DNA of 64,000 nt from Paragemmobacter ruber (GTDB lineage Bacteria; Pseudomonadota; Alphaproteobacteria; Rhodobacterales; Rhodobacteraceae), in NCBI RefSeq assembly GCF_009908315.1, contig NZ_JAAATW010000005.1, positions 1 through 64,000 on the forward strand. The letters run 5' to 3'. The first letter of the stretch is position 1; every line of letters starts with the position of its first letter. Below are positions 30,304 to 39,860 of this stretch, one piece after another. Below the pieces are notes generated by a model. The model did not search any database. It was given only the letters and a program-made list of their open reading frames with translations, and was not told where the DNA came from. A program made the position numbers and the translations under genes.

Positions 30304-31158
30304 ATGTCCGAGACCATCCTTGCCACCGAGGCTACCATCCGTCTTGCCATCTTTCTGGGTGTTCTGGCGGCAATGGCGCTTTGGGAAGTGGCAGCCCCCC
30401 GTCGCAGACGGGAGATCCCGCGGGTGATCCGCTGGACCAATAATCTTGCGCTCGTGGTGGTCGATACGGTCATCCTGCGGCTGTCGTTCCCGATCCTCGC
30501 TGTCGGGCTGGCCGTCATGGCCGAGGATCGCGGCTGGGGCCTGTTTAACAATCTCGATGTGCCAGTCTGGGTCGCAATCATCGTCTCGATGCTGCTGCTC
30601 GATCTGGCGATCTACCTTCAGCACGTGATGTTCCACGCCGTGCCCGGGCTCTGGCGGCTGCACCGGATGCACCACGCCGATCTCGATTTCGACGCAACCA
30701 CGGGACTGCGTTTCCATCCCGTGGAAATCCTCATTTCAATGGGGATCAAGCTGGCAGTGGTCGCGGCGCTCGGCCCGCCCGCCGTCGCGGTGCTGCTCTT
30801 CGAGGTGGTCCTGAACGCCACCGCGCTGTTCAACCACGCCAATATCGACCTGCCACGCCCGGTGGACCGCGTGCTGCGCCTGTTCGTCGTGACGCCGGAC
30901 ATGCACCGCGTCCACCATTCCAAAGACCCGCGCGAGACCAACTCGAACTACGGCTTCAACTTGCCGTGGTGGGACCGGCTGCTCGGGACCTACATCGCTC
31001 AGCCCGCCAAGGGGCACGAAGGGATGGAAATCGGTATCGAACAGTTTCGTACACAGCGTGATTTGTGGCTCGACCAGATGCTGGCTCAACCCCTTCGTGG
31101 ACCAGCGAGCGGCTACGCCCTCGATCCAAATTCCGGGCTGAAGGATCCCGCAGAATGA
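30304..31158 (+). CDS. Sterol desaturase / fatty acid hydroxylase family protein
   Basis: 284 residues, membrane protein with the di-iron histidine boxes HVMFH, HRMHH, FNHANI and MHRVHH in order, the mark of the FA hydroxylase superfamily. Substrate is unknown: a lipid, carotenoid or hopanoid in the inner membrane is likely. Divergent control by the ArsR-rhodanese fusion would make it sulfur- or redox-responsive, which is unusual for the family. Confidence 0.9.
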   Translation: MSETILATEATIRLAIFLGVLAAMALWEVAAPRRRREIPRVIRWTNNLALVVVDTVILRLSFPILAVGLAVMAEDRGWGLFNNLDVPVWVAIIVSMLLLDLAIYLQHVMFHAVPGLWRLHRMHHADLDFDATTGLRFHPVEILISMGIKLAVVAALGPPAVAVLLFEVVLNATALFNHANIDLPRPVDRVLRLFVVTPDMHRVHHSKDPRETNSNYGFNLPWWDRLLGTYIAQPAKGHEGMEIGIEQFRTQRDLWLDQMLAQPLRGPASGYALDPNSGLKDPAE

Positions 31159-31227
31159 TTTTACGTCTGTCTTCGTCGGGAGTGCCGCGCTGATTGCGCC
31201 AGATCGAACTTACGCCTACAGTGGCGG

Positions 31228-32167
<940 letters not shown>

Positions 32168-32212
32168 TATCGCGGCAGGCCGCATGGTGCCCTGTGAAAG
32201 GATTGCCTTCCG

Positions 32213-32593
32213 TCATGCGCGACTGGCATTTTCCCTTGCCGCCACGACGCTGATCACCACCCAGATCGCCAGGCGCAGCGCCATCGCACCCATCGTCCGC
32301 GCCTCGTATGCAGTCCCGCGCCAGACCTCCAAGAGAAACACCGCAAAGATCGCTCCGGTCGCAAGGGTGATGGCGATGGCAAGGCCGGGTGCCCAGCCAG
32401 TCCTATACCAAAGCCCCAGACCCGCGATGATGTAGGCAAACCCTGCTAGGAAGTTGAACCACAGAACGAACGGGACGACGGCCCCCATGTCGGCGCCACC
32501 AAAAAGGGCGCGGCCTCCAGAAACGATGGTCAGGAGACCGAAGACGATTGCGACAACGGCGACGGCCGTCAGGGGCTTTCTGCGGGCGGGCAT
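32213..32593 (-). CDS. Four-helix membrane protein of unknown function
   Basis: 126 residues with about four hydrophobic helices (VAVVAIVFGLLTIVSGG; VPFVLWFNFLAGFAYIIAGLGLWY; PGLAIAITLATGAIFAVFLLEVW; GAMALRLAIWVVISVVAA). No family recognised beyond small membrane proteins. Last gene of the TetR-controlled exporter cluster, 15 bp after the ATPase gene, so it may be an accessory to the transporter. Confidence 0.7.
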   Translation of the reverse strand: MPARRKPLTAVAVVAIVFGLLTIVSGGRALFGGADMGAVVPFVLWFNFLAGFAYIIAGLGLWYRTGWAPGLAIAITLATGAIFAVFLLEVWRGTAYEARTMGAMALRLAIWVVISVVAARENASRA

Positions 32594-32608
32594 GGCCTTC
32601 TCCTTGGT

Positions 32609-33301
32609 TCAGCTGTCCACGAGACGACCATCGCGCAGGTGGATCAGGCGGTCGAAACGGTCGAAGATCTTTTCATCATGCGTCACGGCGATGATGCAGG
32701 CCTTCTGGTCGCTGGCGAGCTTTCGCAGAAGGTCCATCACAAGCTGCGCCCGACCACTGTCCAACGCAGCCGTGGGTTCATCGGCCAGGATGATCCGGGG
32801 GCGGTTCGCCAGCGCGCGGGCAATGGCGACGCGTTGCGCTTCGCCCCCGGAAAGCAGGGCCGGCTTCACCTTGGCCCGATGCCCGACTTCAAGGTAATCA
32901 AGCAGTTCGCGTGCCCGTTCGCGGCCTCTTTCGGCAGGCCAGCCCGCAAGGTCCAGCACGACCGAGACGTTCTCTTCGGCGGTCAGAAAGGGCAACAGGT
33001 TGTGCGCCTGAAAGATAAAGCCGATCTTGTCCAGGCGCAGCCGTCGCAGATCGCTGCGGAGCCATTTGCCGTCGAACACCGCATCGCCATCCAGTTCGAC
33101 CCGGCCCGCAGTCGGGGCAAGAATGCAGCCGATCACGTTCAGCAGCGTCGTCTTGCCCGAACCGGACGGGCCCAGCAGCGCGATGACTTCGCCGACATGC
33201 ACCCGCAGATCCACGGACCGCAAGGCATCGACACGGGTTTCGCCTTCGCCATAATGCTTGGCGACGCCCCGCACATCGACCAGAATGTCGCCCGACGCCA
33301 T
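32609..33301 (-). CDS. ABC transporter ATPase (LolD/MacB/DevA-like)
   Basis: 230 residues: Walker A GPSGSGKTT (44-52), Q-loop GFIFQAHNLLPFLTAEEN, signature LSGGEAQRVAIARAL (150-164), Walker B ILADEPTAALD and H-loop VTHDEKIF. The length and Q-loop context place it with LolD/MacB-type ATPases that power substrate extrusion from the periplasm. Three bases separate it from the permease gene. Confidence 0.93.
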   Translation of the reverse strand: MASGDILVDVRGVAKHYGEGETRVDALRSVDLRVHVGEVIALLGPSGSGKTTLLNVIGCILAPTAGRVELDGDAVFDGKWLRSDLRRLRLDKIGFIFQAHNLLPFLTAEENVSVVLDLAGWPAERGRERARELLDYLEVGHRAKVKPALLSGGEAQRVAIARALANRPRIILADEPTAALDSGRAQLVMDLLRKLASDQKACIIAVTHDEKIFDRFDRLIHLRDGRLVDS

Positions 33302-33304
33302 GGG

Positions 33305-34438
33305 TCAGCCCCCGAGCGCTGTGGCAGGGTCAACCTTCAGCGCCGCGCGGACGCCAAGACCCGAGGCAACAAGGCAGACCATCAGGATGATGCCGGTCAG
33401 CACCAGCGCGTTGAACGGCTCAAGCACAACGCGTCGGGGAAAGCTGTCCTTGACCAGAAAGATCAGGGCCAGCCCGATCGCAAGGCCAGAGATGCCAAGG
33501 ATCAGCGCCTGTTGCACGATCAGGCCCACGATGGTTCGATCCGGGGCGCCGATCAGCTTCAGGGTAGCGATCTGCTTCAGCTTCTCCATGGTCATAGTGT
33601 AGATGATAAGGGCGATCACCACGGCGCTGACAGACAGCAGGATCCCCAGGAACAGCCCGATCTGGCGCCGCGCCCGGTCCACCACCGAGGCAAGCAGAAG
33701 CTGCTCCTGTTCACCTTGGCTGAGGGCGGAGAGGTGTTTCCATTGCCGAACTGTCGCGGTCAGAAGCGCCACATCTGCACCGGGCTGCAGCCGGGCAACA
33801 ACGGCGGCCACCGTCGGTGGGCGCAGGCCACCATCGCCCCGGGCCGCCTGCACCCGGGCAGCGGCCGGGTCCATCGCCGTCTGCAACGTCAATGCATCAG
33901 CCAAAGTCACATAGACCGCCGGATCGCCGCCTGAGTTCATCGCATCCTCGACCAATCCCACGACGGTAAAGCGGTCGCGTCCCAGCCGGATGGTCTCTCC
34001 GGCCACCAGACCCGTCTTGCGATCTGACAGCAGTTCAAAGTGGCTTCTGCCCAGCCCCCGCCCTTCGGCAATGCGCTGCGGTCCGCCGGGACGACCGGGT
34101 TCAAAGCCGATGACATAGAGCCGCAAGGTCTTGCCGGCATGGCTGGCCTCGATCGTCTGGTAGGTGATGGCCCCGGCCTCAGCTACTCCGGGCATGCGGG
34201 CCACGGCGTCCCGGGTCGTGGCCGGGATGCTTGACGCTTCGGCAAAGGGGCCCTGTGTGCCAGCCTCGACCACCCAGACATCAGCGGCAGGGGCCTTCAC
34301 GACGGCCAGGGCATCGGCGACAAGGCCGTTGTAGATGCCGATCATCGCGAGCACGACCGTCATCAGAAGCCCAAGTCCCAAACAGGTCAGGACAAAGCGG
34401 AAGAGACCGTGGCGGATATCCTTGATGGCAAGGTTCAT
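33305..34438 (-). CDS. FtsX/DevC-like ABC permease
   Basis: 377 residues: one N-terminal helix (about 14-38), a large periplasmic domain, then three C-terminal helices (QIGLFLGILLSVSAVVIALIIYTMTMEKLKQIATLKLIGAPDRTI..., typical FtsX/MacB permease end). The closest described type is DevC of DevBCA exporters. Overlaps the adaptor gene by 4 bp (ATGA). Confidence 0.88.
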   Translation of the reverse strand: MNLAIKDIRHGLFRFVLTCLGLGLLMTVVLAMIGIYNGLVADALAVVKAPAADVWVVEAGTQGPFAEASSIPATTRDAVARMPGVAEAGAITYQTIEASHAGKTLRLYVIGFEPGRPGGPQRIAEGRGLGRSHFELLSDRKTGLVAGETIRLGRDRFTVVGLVEDAMNSGGDPAVYVTLADALTLQTAMDPAAARVQAARGDGGLRPPTVAAVVARLQPGADVALLTATVRQWKHLSALSQGEQEQLLLASVVDRARRQIGLFLGILLSVSAVVIALIIYTMTMEKLKQIATLKLIGAPDRTIVGLIVQQALILGISGLAIGLALIFLVKDSFPRRVVLEPFNALVLTGIILMVCLVASGLGVRAALKVDPATALGG

Positions 34439-35580
34439 GGCGCGGCTCCGATGCGGGCAGGCCGACCTTCATCCACGCCTTGCAGCGGGACGGCCACGAC
34501 CTGCGCAGCATCGGGCAACCCGCCCGTCACTTCCACCCGGCCCCGGTCGTCACGCGCGCCGAATGTCAGGTCGGCGCGCGAAAGCCTCCCGTCCTGGACG
34601 ATCCAGACCGTGCCGCGATACCCGTCGAAGCCCATAATCGCCACTTCAGGCACCATCAGGGCCGTGGCGCGTGTGGCAGTCAGGATGCGCACCTCGGCTT
34701 GTTCGCCCAGAAACATCTGCGGCGGGCAATCCGAGCAGGTCAGCCAGACGCGGCGTTCCTCATTCACCCGGTCGCTTTCCACTCCGATGCGGGTGATCGT
34801 GCCCATGAATTCGCTGGCAGGCTGAGACCGCAGACGGATGGTGCCGGGCTGGCCAAGGGCCAGCTGACCAGCGCGTTCTTCGTCAATGTAGGCCTGAATC
34901 CAAATCGTATCGGGGTCGATCAGGGTAAAGATCGGATCGCCTGACCGAACCACGGCCCCGGTTTCGGCCAGGCGTGTCACAACCAGCGCATCAAAGGGCG
35001 CGGTCAAGCGGTGACGGTCCAGCAGCGTCTGTTCAAGTTGCAGAGCAGCGACTGCATCCTGCCCTTGAGCGCGAATGACGGCGAGTTCCGCTTCGGCAAC
35101 TTTCACGTCAGCACGAGCGACGTCTTCATCTCGCTGCGCCTCCTCCGCGCGCTGGATGGATGCGGCTTCCTGTCGGGTCAACTCGGCCTGCCGGCGGTTG
35201 GCCGCCTCGCGCTGCGCCAGGATTGCCGTGGCGCGGAGGACAGCCGCTTCGGCCTTGGCCTGATTGGCAGCATTCGCCGCCACGGCGGCCTGGGCACGCG
35301 CGAGCCGCGCCTCCTGCTCATCCTGATTCAGCGCGGCTAGCGCTTGCCCCTGTGCCACGCGGTCACCTGCATCGACCGTAAGCGACATCAGTGTTCCGCT
35401 GGACTCAAATCCTACGCGCGCCAGTACCCTCGCCTCGACGGTTCCGAGCCCGTAGATGCGAAGGGCCACATCGGTTTCGGGCTGCACGACCGCCACCGTC
35501 AACGGACGCTCGGTCAGGTACATCGCTCCTGCACCGATGCTCAGGGTCGCCACCACCGCGATGATCCAGATGGTCCGCAT
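34435..35580 (-). CDS. HlyD/DevB-like membrane-fusion adaptor
   Basis: 381 residues. Signal anchor (MRTIWIIAVVATLSIGAGAMYL), first lipoyl half GTVEARVLARVGFESSGTLMSL, long coiled-coil hairpin (about 85-190, Ala/Gln/Arg/Glu-rich), second half LTAPFDALVVTRLAETGAVVRSGDPIFTLID, then beta-barrel and MP domains. Links the inner-membrane ABC unit to the outer membrane. Forms with the permease and ATPase a DevBCA/MacAB-like exporter; substrate unknown. TolC-type gene absent. Confidence 0.9.
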   Translation of the reverse strand: MRTIWIIAVVATLSIGAGAMYLTERPLTVAVVQPETDVALRIYGLGTVEARVLARVGFESSGTLMSLTVDAGDRVAQGQALAALNQDEQEARLARAQAAVAANAANQAKAEAAVLRATAILAQREAANRRQAELTRQEAASIQRAEEAQRDEDVARADVKVAEAELAVIRAQGQDAVAALQLEQTLLDRHRLTAPFDALVVTRLAETGAVVRSGDPIFTLIDPDTIWIQAYIDEERAGQLALGQPGTIRLRSQPASEFMGTITRIGVESDRVNEERRVWLTCSDCPPQMFLGEQAEVRILTATRATALMVPEVAIMGFDGYRGTVWIVQDGRLSRADLTFGARDDRGRVEVTGGLPDAAQVVAVPLQGVDEGRPARIGAAP

Positions 35581-35583
35581 CGG

Positions 35584-36180
35584 TCAGCCTCCTTCCACCC
35601 CAAGCAGGTGCAGCTGGACATCCAGAAGGCGCAGCCCTTCGGCCTGCAGGCCAAAGTCGCGCGCGCCCAGTGACCAGCGGATCGCCACCCCCTGCACCAG
35701 GGAAGTCAGCAAGACCGCCACATCCGCTGCTGCAACGTCATCGCGCAGGGTATGGGACTGCTGGCCCAGCTCGACTTCGCGCATAAGATGGCCATGGAAA
35801 GCGGTCAGCCGCCCGTGGAATGCCGTGCGCAGGGCCGCGTTCTCGACATTCAGTTCGCGGGAAAACAGCAGCATGGGCATCGCGGGTGTTGCTGCGATCT
35901 GGTCCAGTTGCGCCCGGATCAGGGCCCTGATCCTGTCAACCGGCAGCTCACTCAGTGCCACAGCCGCATTCCAGGCATGGGTCAGCGTTTCGGCCACCTG
36001 GTCGGCCGCGGCACTCCACATTGCAGCCTTTGTTGGAAAATGCCTGAACAGGGCAGCCTGCGTCACGCCGACTTCGTTGGCGACGGCGCCTGTCGTCACC
36101 CGGTCCGGGCCGATCTGGTCGGCCAAGGCTAGGATCGTTGCCACGATTTCGGCCTTGCGGAGATCTGACGTCTTGCGCAT
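35584..36180 (-). CDS. TetR/AcrR-family repressor
   Basis: 198 residues. N-terminal HTH (RKAEIVATILALADQIGPDRVTTGAVANEVGVTQAALFRHFPTKAAMW) and an all-helical ligand domain. ATG 36180 or 36192. A perfect 20-bp palindrome lies immediately upstream, so it very likely represses itself and the exporter genes that follow 3 bp after its stop; the exporter substrate is probably the inducer. Confidence 0.9.
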   Translation of the reverse strand: MRKTSDLRKAEIVATILALADQIGPDRVTTGAVANEVGVTQAALFRHFPTKAAMWSAAADQVAETLTHAWNAAVALSELPVDRIRALIRAQLDQIAATPAMPMLLFSRELNVENAALRTAFHGRLTAFHGHLMREVELGQQSHTLRDDVAAADVAVLLTSLVQGVAIRWSLGARDFGLQAEGLRLLDVQLHLLGVEGG

Positions 36181-36196
36181 CGATTCATCCAAGAAA

Positions 36197-36216
36197 GTAA
36201 GTGATTAATCACTTAC
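36197..36216. promoter_or_regulatory. TetR operator, perfect 20-bp palindrome
   Basis: GTAAGTGATTAATCACTTAC reads the same on both strands and lies 16 bp before the regulator's ATG 36180, as expected for a TetR autoregulatory operator that overlaps the promoter. Confidence 0.8.
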
Positions 36217-36233
36217 ATAATCGGATGAAGGAG

Positions 36234-36509
36234 TCAACGTTCCAAGTCAGACGATCGGTCCCGCACCGGAAAGCGAGAACTCGACAGGATCGTTCCTGCC
36301 TCGTCGACCGTGAACCGGAGGGCGCGATTAATGTAACGGAACGTCAGGCGCCAGCGTCCCGCGTCCGTCCCCACCCCGGCCTCGCAGATCGATGTCAGGG
36401 CGCCGGTGCGCATCGACTCGCGAACGTCGGACTCGGTCAGTCCGAATGCTTCGGCGAGCAAGATTGCCGGGACGACAAAGCCTGCACCGTCACGTTCCAC
36501 CTGCGTCAT
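36234..36509 (-). CDS. Small DUF6522-like protein
   Basis: 91 residues: MTQVERDGAGFVVPAILLAEAFGLTESDVRESMRTGALTSICEAG, then GRWRLTFRYINRALRFTVDEAGTIL. It resembles DUF6522 proteins found beside NsrR/NnrS genes (family recalled with moderate certainty). Overlaps the Rrf2 regulator by ATGA, so the two are co-translated. Likely a small soluble accessory of the NO response; biochemical role unknown. Confidence 0.65.
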   Translation of the reverse strand: MTQVERDGAGFVVPAILLAEAFGLTESDVRESMRTGALTSICEAGVGTDAGRWRLTFRYINRALRFTVDEAGTILSSSRFPVRDRSSDLER

Positions 36510-36937
36510 TGCGACACCACGAGGTTCTTTGGCAGCGGGGGCAGGGCGATATCGGCCAGTGTCGATCGGTCGAGATCCGTGAGAAAAGCTGCTTCCGCAG
36601 AACGCAGACGCGCCTTGAGCCGACAGCGCGTGTCTATCGAACAGGCACCCCCATCGGCCCCGAAACACTCGACCAAGGGCTGCCCTTCTTCCAACAACCG
36701 GATGACCTGGCCAAGCCGGATCTCGGACGCCGGTCGGGCCAGCACGGCACCACCGCCGCCGCCGCGCCGGGTTTCGATCAGGCCTGCGCGCGCCAGATGC
36801 TGGATGATCTTGGCCAGATGATTGCGGGACAGGCCCAAGGCTTCGGCCAGTTCGGCCGTGGAGATGGCGCGCGACGGATCGGCGGCCATTCGCATCAGCA
36901 TCCGTAGCCCGAAGTCGGTGAAGGAGGTCAGCCGCAT
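36506..36937 (-). CDS. nsrR: Rrf2-family NO-sensing regulator (NsrR-like)
   Basis: 143 residues. Winged helix MRLTSFTDFGLRMLMRMAADPSRAISTAELAEALGLSRNHLAKIIQHLARAGLIETRRGGGGG and three Cys C91, C99, C105 (CFGADGGACSIDTRC), the ligands of the [4Fe-4S] cluster that reacts with NO in NsrR. Probably represses the divergent haemoglobin-NnrS genes. A longer frame extends to 37414 antisense to the haemoglobin gene and is not real. Confidence 0.9.
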   Translation of the reverse strand: MRLTSFTDFGLRMLMRMAADPSRAISTAELAEALGLSRNHLAKIIQHLARAGLIETRRGGGGGAVLARPASEIRLGQVIRLLEEGQPLVECFGADGGACSIDTRCRLKARLRSAEAAFLTDLDRSTLADIALPPLPKNLVVSQ

Positions 36938-36957
36938 GAGGTCGGTTTCCTTGAATA

Positions 36958-36972
36958 GGTATTTACAATACC
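36958..36972. promoter_or_regulatory. Rrf2/NsrR-type operator
   Basis: Inverted repeat GGTATT-TAC-AATACC, AT-rich, 21 bp upstream of nsrR and 41 bp upstream of the haemoglobin gene. Rrf2 regulators bind short AT-rich dyads; location between the divergent genes supports control of both. Confidence 0.6.
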
Positions 36973-37012
36973 AATTAGCAGGCCTAAGCCAAAGCGCAAG
37001 ACGGAGACTCAG

Positions 37013-37471
37013 ATGTCCAGCGCAACTGTCAGCTTGTCCATCCCGACAACCAGGCCGGAAGTGACGGCCGCCCTTATGGTAGAGACGGGTCTTAGCCCCG
37101 ATGTTCTGCGCGATCTGGTACACCGCTTTTACGGCTGTGTCCGTGCCGATGCCGTTCTGGGGCCGATCTTTGCGGCCCGCATCACCGATTGGGCCGTGCA
37201 TCTTGAGCGGATGGTGACGTTCTGGTCTTCGGTCGCCTTGATGACCGGGCAGTATCATGGCCGGCCGGTGCCCGCGCATACTCCGTTGCCGATCAATGCG
37301 GCACATTTTGACCGCTGGCTTGCGCTGTTCCGCGCGACAGCTGTTGATACTTGCACGCCCGCGGGTGCCTTGCACCTGATCGAGCGCGCCGAGCGGATCG
37401 CCCATTCCCTGCACATCGCCGTTCAGTCAGCCCAAAGCGACCCCGTCGCCCCACCCAAACTGTTCTTCTGA
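37013..37471 (+). CDS. Group III truncated haemoglobin
   Basis: 152 residues: LSPDVLRDLVHRFYGCVRADAVLGPIFAARITDWAVHLERMVTFWSSVALMTGQYHGRPVPAHTPLPINAAHFDRWLALF. F/Y at the B helix, HLERMVTFWSSV and the proximal His in NAAHFDRW fit trHbIII. Such globins detoxify NO or assist in respiration under nitrosative stress. Start ATG 37013 with CGGAGA upstream. First gene of a plus-strand NO cluster, divergent from nsrR. Confidence 0.85.
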   Translation: MSSATVSLSIPTTRPEVTAALMVETGLSPDVLRDLVHRFYGCVRADAVLGPIFAARITDWAVHLERMVTFWSSVALMTGQYHGRPVPAHTPLPINAAHFDRWLALFRATAVDTCTPAGALHLIERAERIAHSLHIAVQSAQSDPVAPPKLFF

Positions 37472-37484
37472 CAGGAGACCTCAC

Positions 37485-37973
37485 ATGACCGAAGCTGCAG
37501 CGCCGTCCGAGCCGACCGCCCTGACCCGGCACATCGAGGAGCGCTACCATGCCCGCCACAGGGAGCAGCTGCCGCAACTGGTGGCAATGGCCGAGCGTGT
37601 CGAGGACGTGCACTTCGGCGACGTGGGCGTGCCGGACGGACTGTCGGCCTTGCTGCACCAGATGCTCGGCGAATTGGAGGTGCATATGAAGAAAGAGGAA
37701 CTGATCCTGTTTCCCGCGATCCGCAAGGGCGGGATGCCCGGCATCGAGACTCCGATCGCGGTGATGCGCGCCGATCATGCCGGGCATGACCGCGAGCTGG
37801 CCGAGATCCTCCGACTGACCGCAAACCTGACCTTGCCCGACGGGGCCTGCGGCACCTGGACCGGGCTTTACCGTGGACTGGATGAGTTCGCCCGTGACCT
37901 GACCGAGCACATGCGGCTGGAGAACGACGTGCTGTTCCCGCAGTTCGAGGCGGAGCGGCGCGCCGATGTCTGA
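37485..37973 (+). CDS. Hemerythrin-domain protein related to RIC/DnrN
   Basis: 162 residues, helical, with His/Glu ligands of a di-iron site: HIEERYHARHREQL, HMKKEELILFPAI, RADHAGHDRE and HMRLENDVLFPQFE. It resembles the C-terminal domain of YtfE/DnrN proteins that repair Fe-S centres damaged by NO, but lacks the N-terminal DUF542 region with its Cys pair. Placed between the globin and a cyclo-ligase-like gene, overlapping the latter by 8 bp. Confidence 0.85.
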   Translation: MTEAAAPSEPTALTRHIEERYHARHREQLPQLVAMAERVEDVHFGDVGVPDGLSALLHQMLGELEVHMKKEELILFPAIRKGGMPGIETPIAVMRADHAGHDRELAEILRLTANLTLPDGACGTWTGLYRGLDEFARDLTEHMRLENDVLFPQFEAERRADV

Positions 37974-38649
37974 GCCGGGCCCATTCGCCTCGTCCCCCTG
38001 CATGGCTTGCGAGATCGCCCCGGACTACTTCGATCCGTTGGCTGTGGACCAAGAGCAGGCGCGCGACGTCGCCCGCTGGCGCAAGGCCGAGCGCGCGCGA
38101 TTGCTCGCAGACCGTCAGGCCCTGTCCGTGTCGCAGCGTCGTGCAGCGGCAGACATGATTGCCGCGCGTGTCGATACCCTCCTTGCTGAACGTTTCCCGA
38201 GCGTCGACGGGCTGACGCTCTCGGCTTGGTGGCCGATCAAGGCGGAACTGAACTTGCGGCCCTGGCTGGAAAGCCTGCTCGCACGCGGCGCGCGCGTCAC
38301 ATTGCCCGTGGTCACAGCGCCCTCTGCACCACTGGCGTTCCGCCTATGGACGCCGGATTGCAGGATGGTGCAGGGCTTCTGGAAGATCCCGGTCCCGGCT
38401 GACGGGCCAGAGGTGGTGCCTGACCTGACCCTTGCCCCCTTGGTGGGCTGGGACCCAGCAGGGTTTCGGCTGGGCTACGGCGGGGGGTACTTTGACCGCA
38501 CGCTCGCCGTGCTGTCGCCTCGCCCGATGACAATCGGTATCGGTCTGCAATCTGCCCGGCTTGCCACCATCTTTCCCCAACCCCACGACATCGCACTGGA
38601 CGTCATCCTGACCGAGGCCGGGGTCCAGTACGAACAGAAGGACGCATGA
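37966..38649 (+). CDS. 5-formyltetrahydrofolate cyclo-ligase family protein with CxxC head
   Basis: 227 residues. From about residue 40 it follows the 5-FTHF cyclo-ligase fold: WRKAERARLLADRQALSVSQRRAAADMI, SAWWPIKAELNLRPWLESLLARGARVTLPVV, and the phosphate loop LVGWDPAGFRLGYGGGYFDRTLA. Ahead of it lies an unusual 35-residue head with CMACEIAPDYFDP (CxxC at 12-15). The normal enzyme converts 5-formyl-THF to methenyl-THF with ATP. In a NO cluster it may have another role. Overlaps nnrS by ATGA. Confidence 0.82.
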   Translation: MSEPGPFASSPCMACEIAPDYFDPLAVDQEQARDVARWRKAERARLLADRQALSVSQRRAAADMIAARVDTLLAERFPSVDGLTLSAWWPIKAELNLRPWLESLLARGARVTLPVVTAPSAPLAFRLWTPDCRMVQGFWKIPVPADGPEVVPDLTLAPLVGWDPAGFRLGYGGGYFDRTLAVLSPRPMTIGIGLQSARLATIFPQPHDIALDVILTEAGVQYEQKDA

Positions 38650-39854
38650 TGACCACCACTGCCGAACAGATGCGCGCCTGGACCGGCCCTGCGATCCTGA
38701 CCTACGGGTTCCGGCCATTCTTCTTCGGGGCCGCGATCTGGACTGCGCTGGCCATGACGCTATGGGTGCCGATGCTGTCGGGTCATCTGACGCTGCCCAC
38801 TGCCTTTGACCCAGTCAGCTGGCACGCGCACGAATTCCTGTTCGGCTACCTCGGCGCGGTGATCGCGGGGTTTCTCTTGACCGCTGTGCCAAACTGGACA
38901 GGCCGGTTGCCCATCGTGGGCTGGCCGCTTGGCGGGCTGTTCCTTCTGTGGCTGGCCGGGCGCGTGGCAGTTGCCATGTCGGGCACCCTGCCTGCCGGGG
39001 TGGCGGCGACGGTCGATCTGTCCTTTCCGCTGGTTCTGGCCGCGGCCATTGGGCGTGAGATCATGGCGGGCAAGAACTGGCGCAATCTGATCGTGCTGGC
39101 GATGCTGGCGGTCTTTGCCCTTGGCAACGGACTGTACCACTGGGAGGCGGCGCGGGGGGATTATGCCGCCCAAGGTTATGGCCTGCGTCTGGGGTTGGCG
39201 GCGGGTGTCATGATGATCGCGGTCATCGGTGGGCGGATTGTACCGTCCTTTACCCGCAACTGGCTGGTGCGGCGCGGGCCGGGAAAACTGCCCGCCCCGC
39301 CGATGCAGGGGTTCGACAAGGTGGCCCTGCTGGCTCTCTTGGCGGCGCTGCTCATGTGGGTCGCGCTGCCGACGTCCTTGGTGACCGCCGTCTTGCTGGG
39401 GCTGGCAGGTGCTCTGCATGCTATCCGACTGGCGCGATGGGCGGGCATCCGCACGGCGGCGGAGCCACTCGTCCTGGTGCTGCATGCTGGTTATGCTTTC
39501 CTGCCTCTGGGGGCCATCGCGCTCTCGGCCGATATCCTAATGCCGGATGTCTTCGGCATGGCCGCAGCACAGCATCTCTGGATGGGCGGCGCTGTCGGGT
39601 TGATGACACTCGCGGTGATGACGCGGGCAACCCTGGGCCATACTGGGCAAGAGTTGCACGCAGGCCCCGGCACAGTGGCGATCTATCTGGCGCTGGTCAC
39701 CGCTGTCCTGGCGCGCGTGGCCGCGGGAGTCTGGACCGATGAGGCGATGGCGCTGCACAGCCTGGCTGGAGTGGCTTGGACCTGCGCCTTTGGCGGCTTT
39801 GCCGTTCTGTACGGGCGGTTTCTGCTGCGCCTGCCGCCTGCGAAACGGCTCTGA
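38646..39854 (+). CDS. nnrS: NnrS haem-copper membrane protein
   Basis: 402 residues, about 12 hydrophobic helices. Family marks: ILTYGFRPFFFGAAIW, SWHAHEFLFGYLGAVIAGFLLTAVPNWTGR, GGRIVPSFTRNWLVRRG, and HTGQELHAGPG. NnrS protects against NO and is induced by NNR/NsrR-type regulators in denitrifiers. ATG 38646 (or 38649) overlaps the cyclo-ligase-like stop. Confidence 0.93.
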   Translation: MMTTTAEQMRAWTGPAILTYGFRPFFFGAAIWTALAMTLWVPMLSGHLTLPTAFDPVSWHAHEFLFGYLGAVIAGFLLTAVPNWTGRLPIVGWPLGGLFLLWLAGRVAVAMSGTLPAGVAATVDLSFPLVLAAAIGREIMAGKNWRNLIVLAMLAVFALGNGLYHWEAARGDYAAQGYGLRLGLAAGVMMIAVIGGRIVPSFTRNWLVRRGPGKLPAPPMQGFDKVALLALLAALLMWVALPTSLVTAVLLGLAGALHAIRLARWAGIRTAAEPLVLVLHAGYAFLPLGAIALSADILMPDVFGMAAAQHLWMGGAVGLMTLAVMTRATLGHTGQELHAGPGTVAIYLALVTAVLARVAAGVWTDEAMALHSLAGVAWTCAFGGFAVLYGRFLLRLPPAKRL

Positions 39855-39860
39855 CCGGGC

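Noticed and set aside
36938-37414. N-terminal extension of the Rrf2 regulator
   Set aside because: Antisense to the truncated haemoglobin gene; Rrf2 family start is at 36937.
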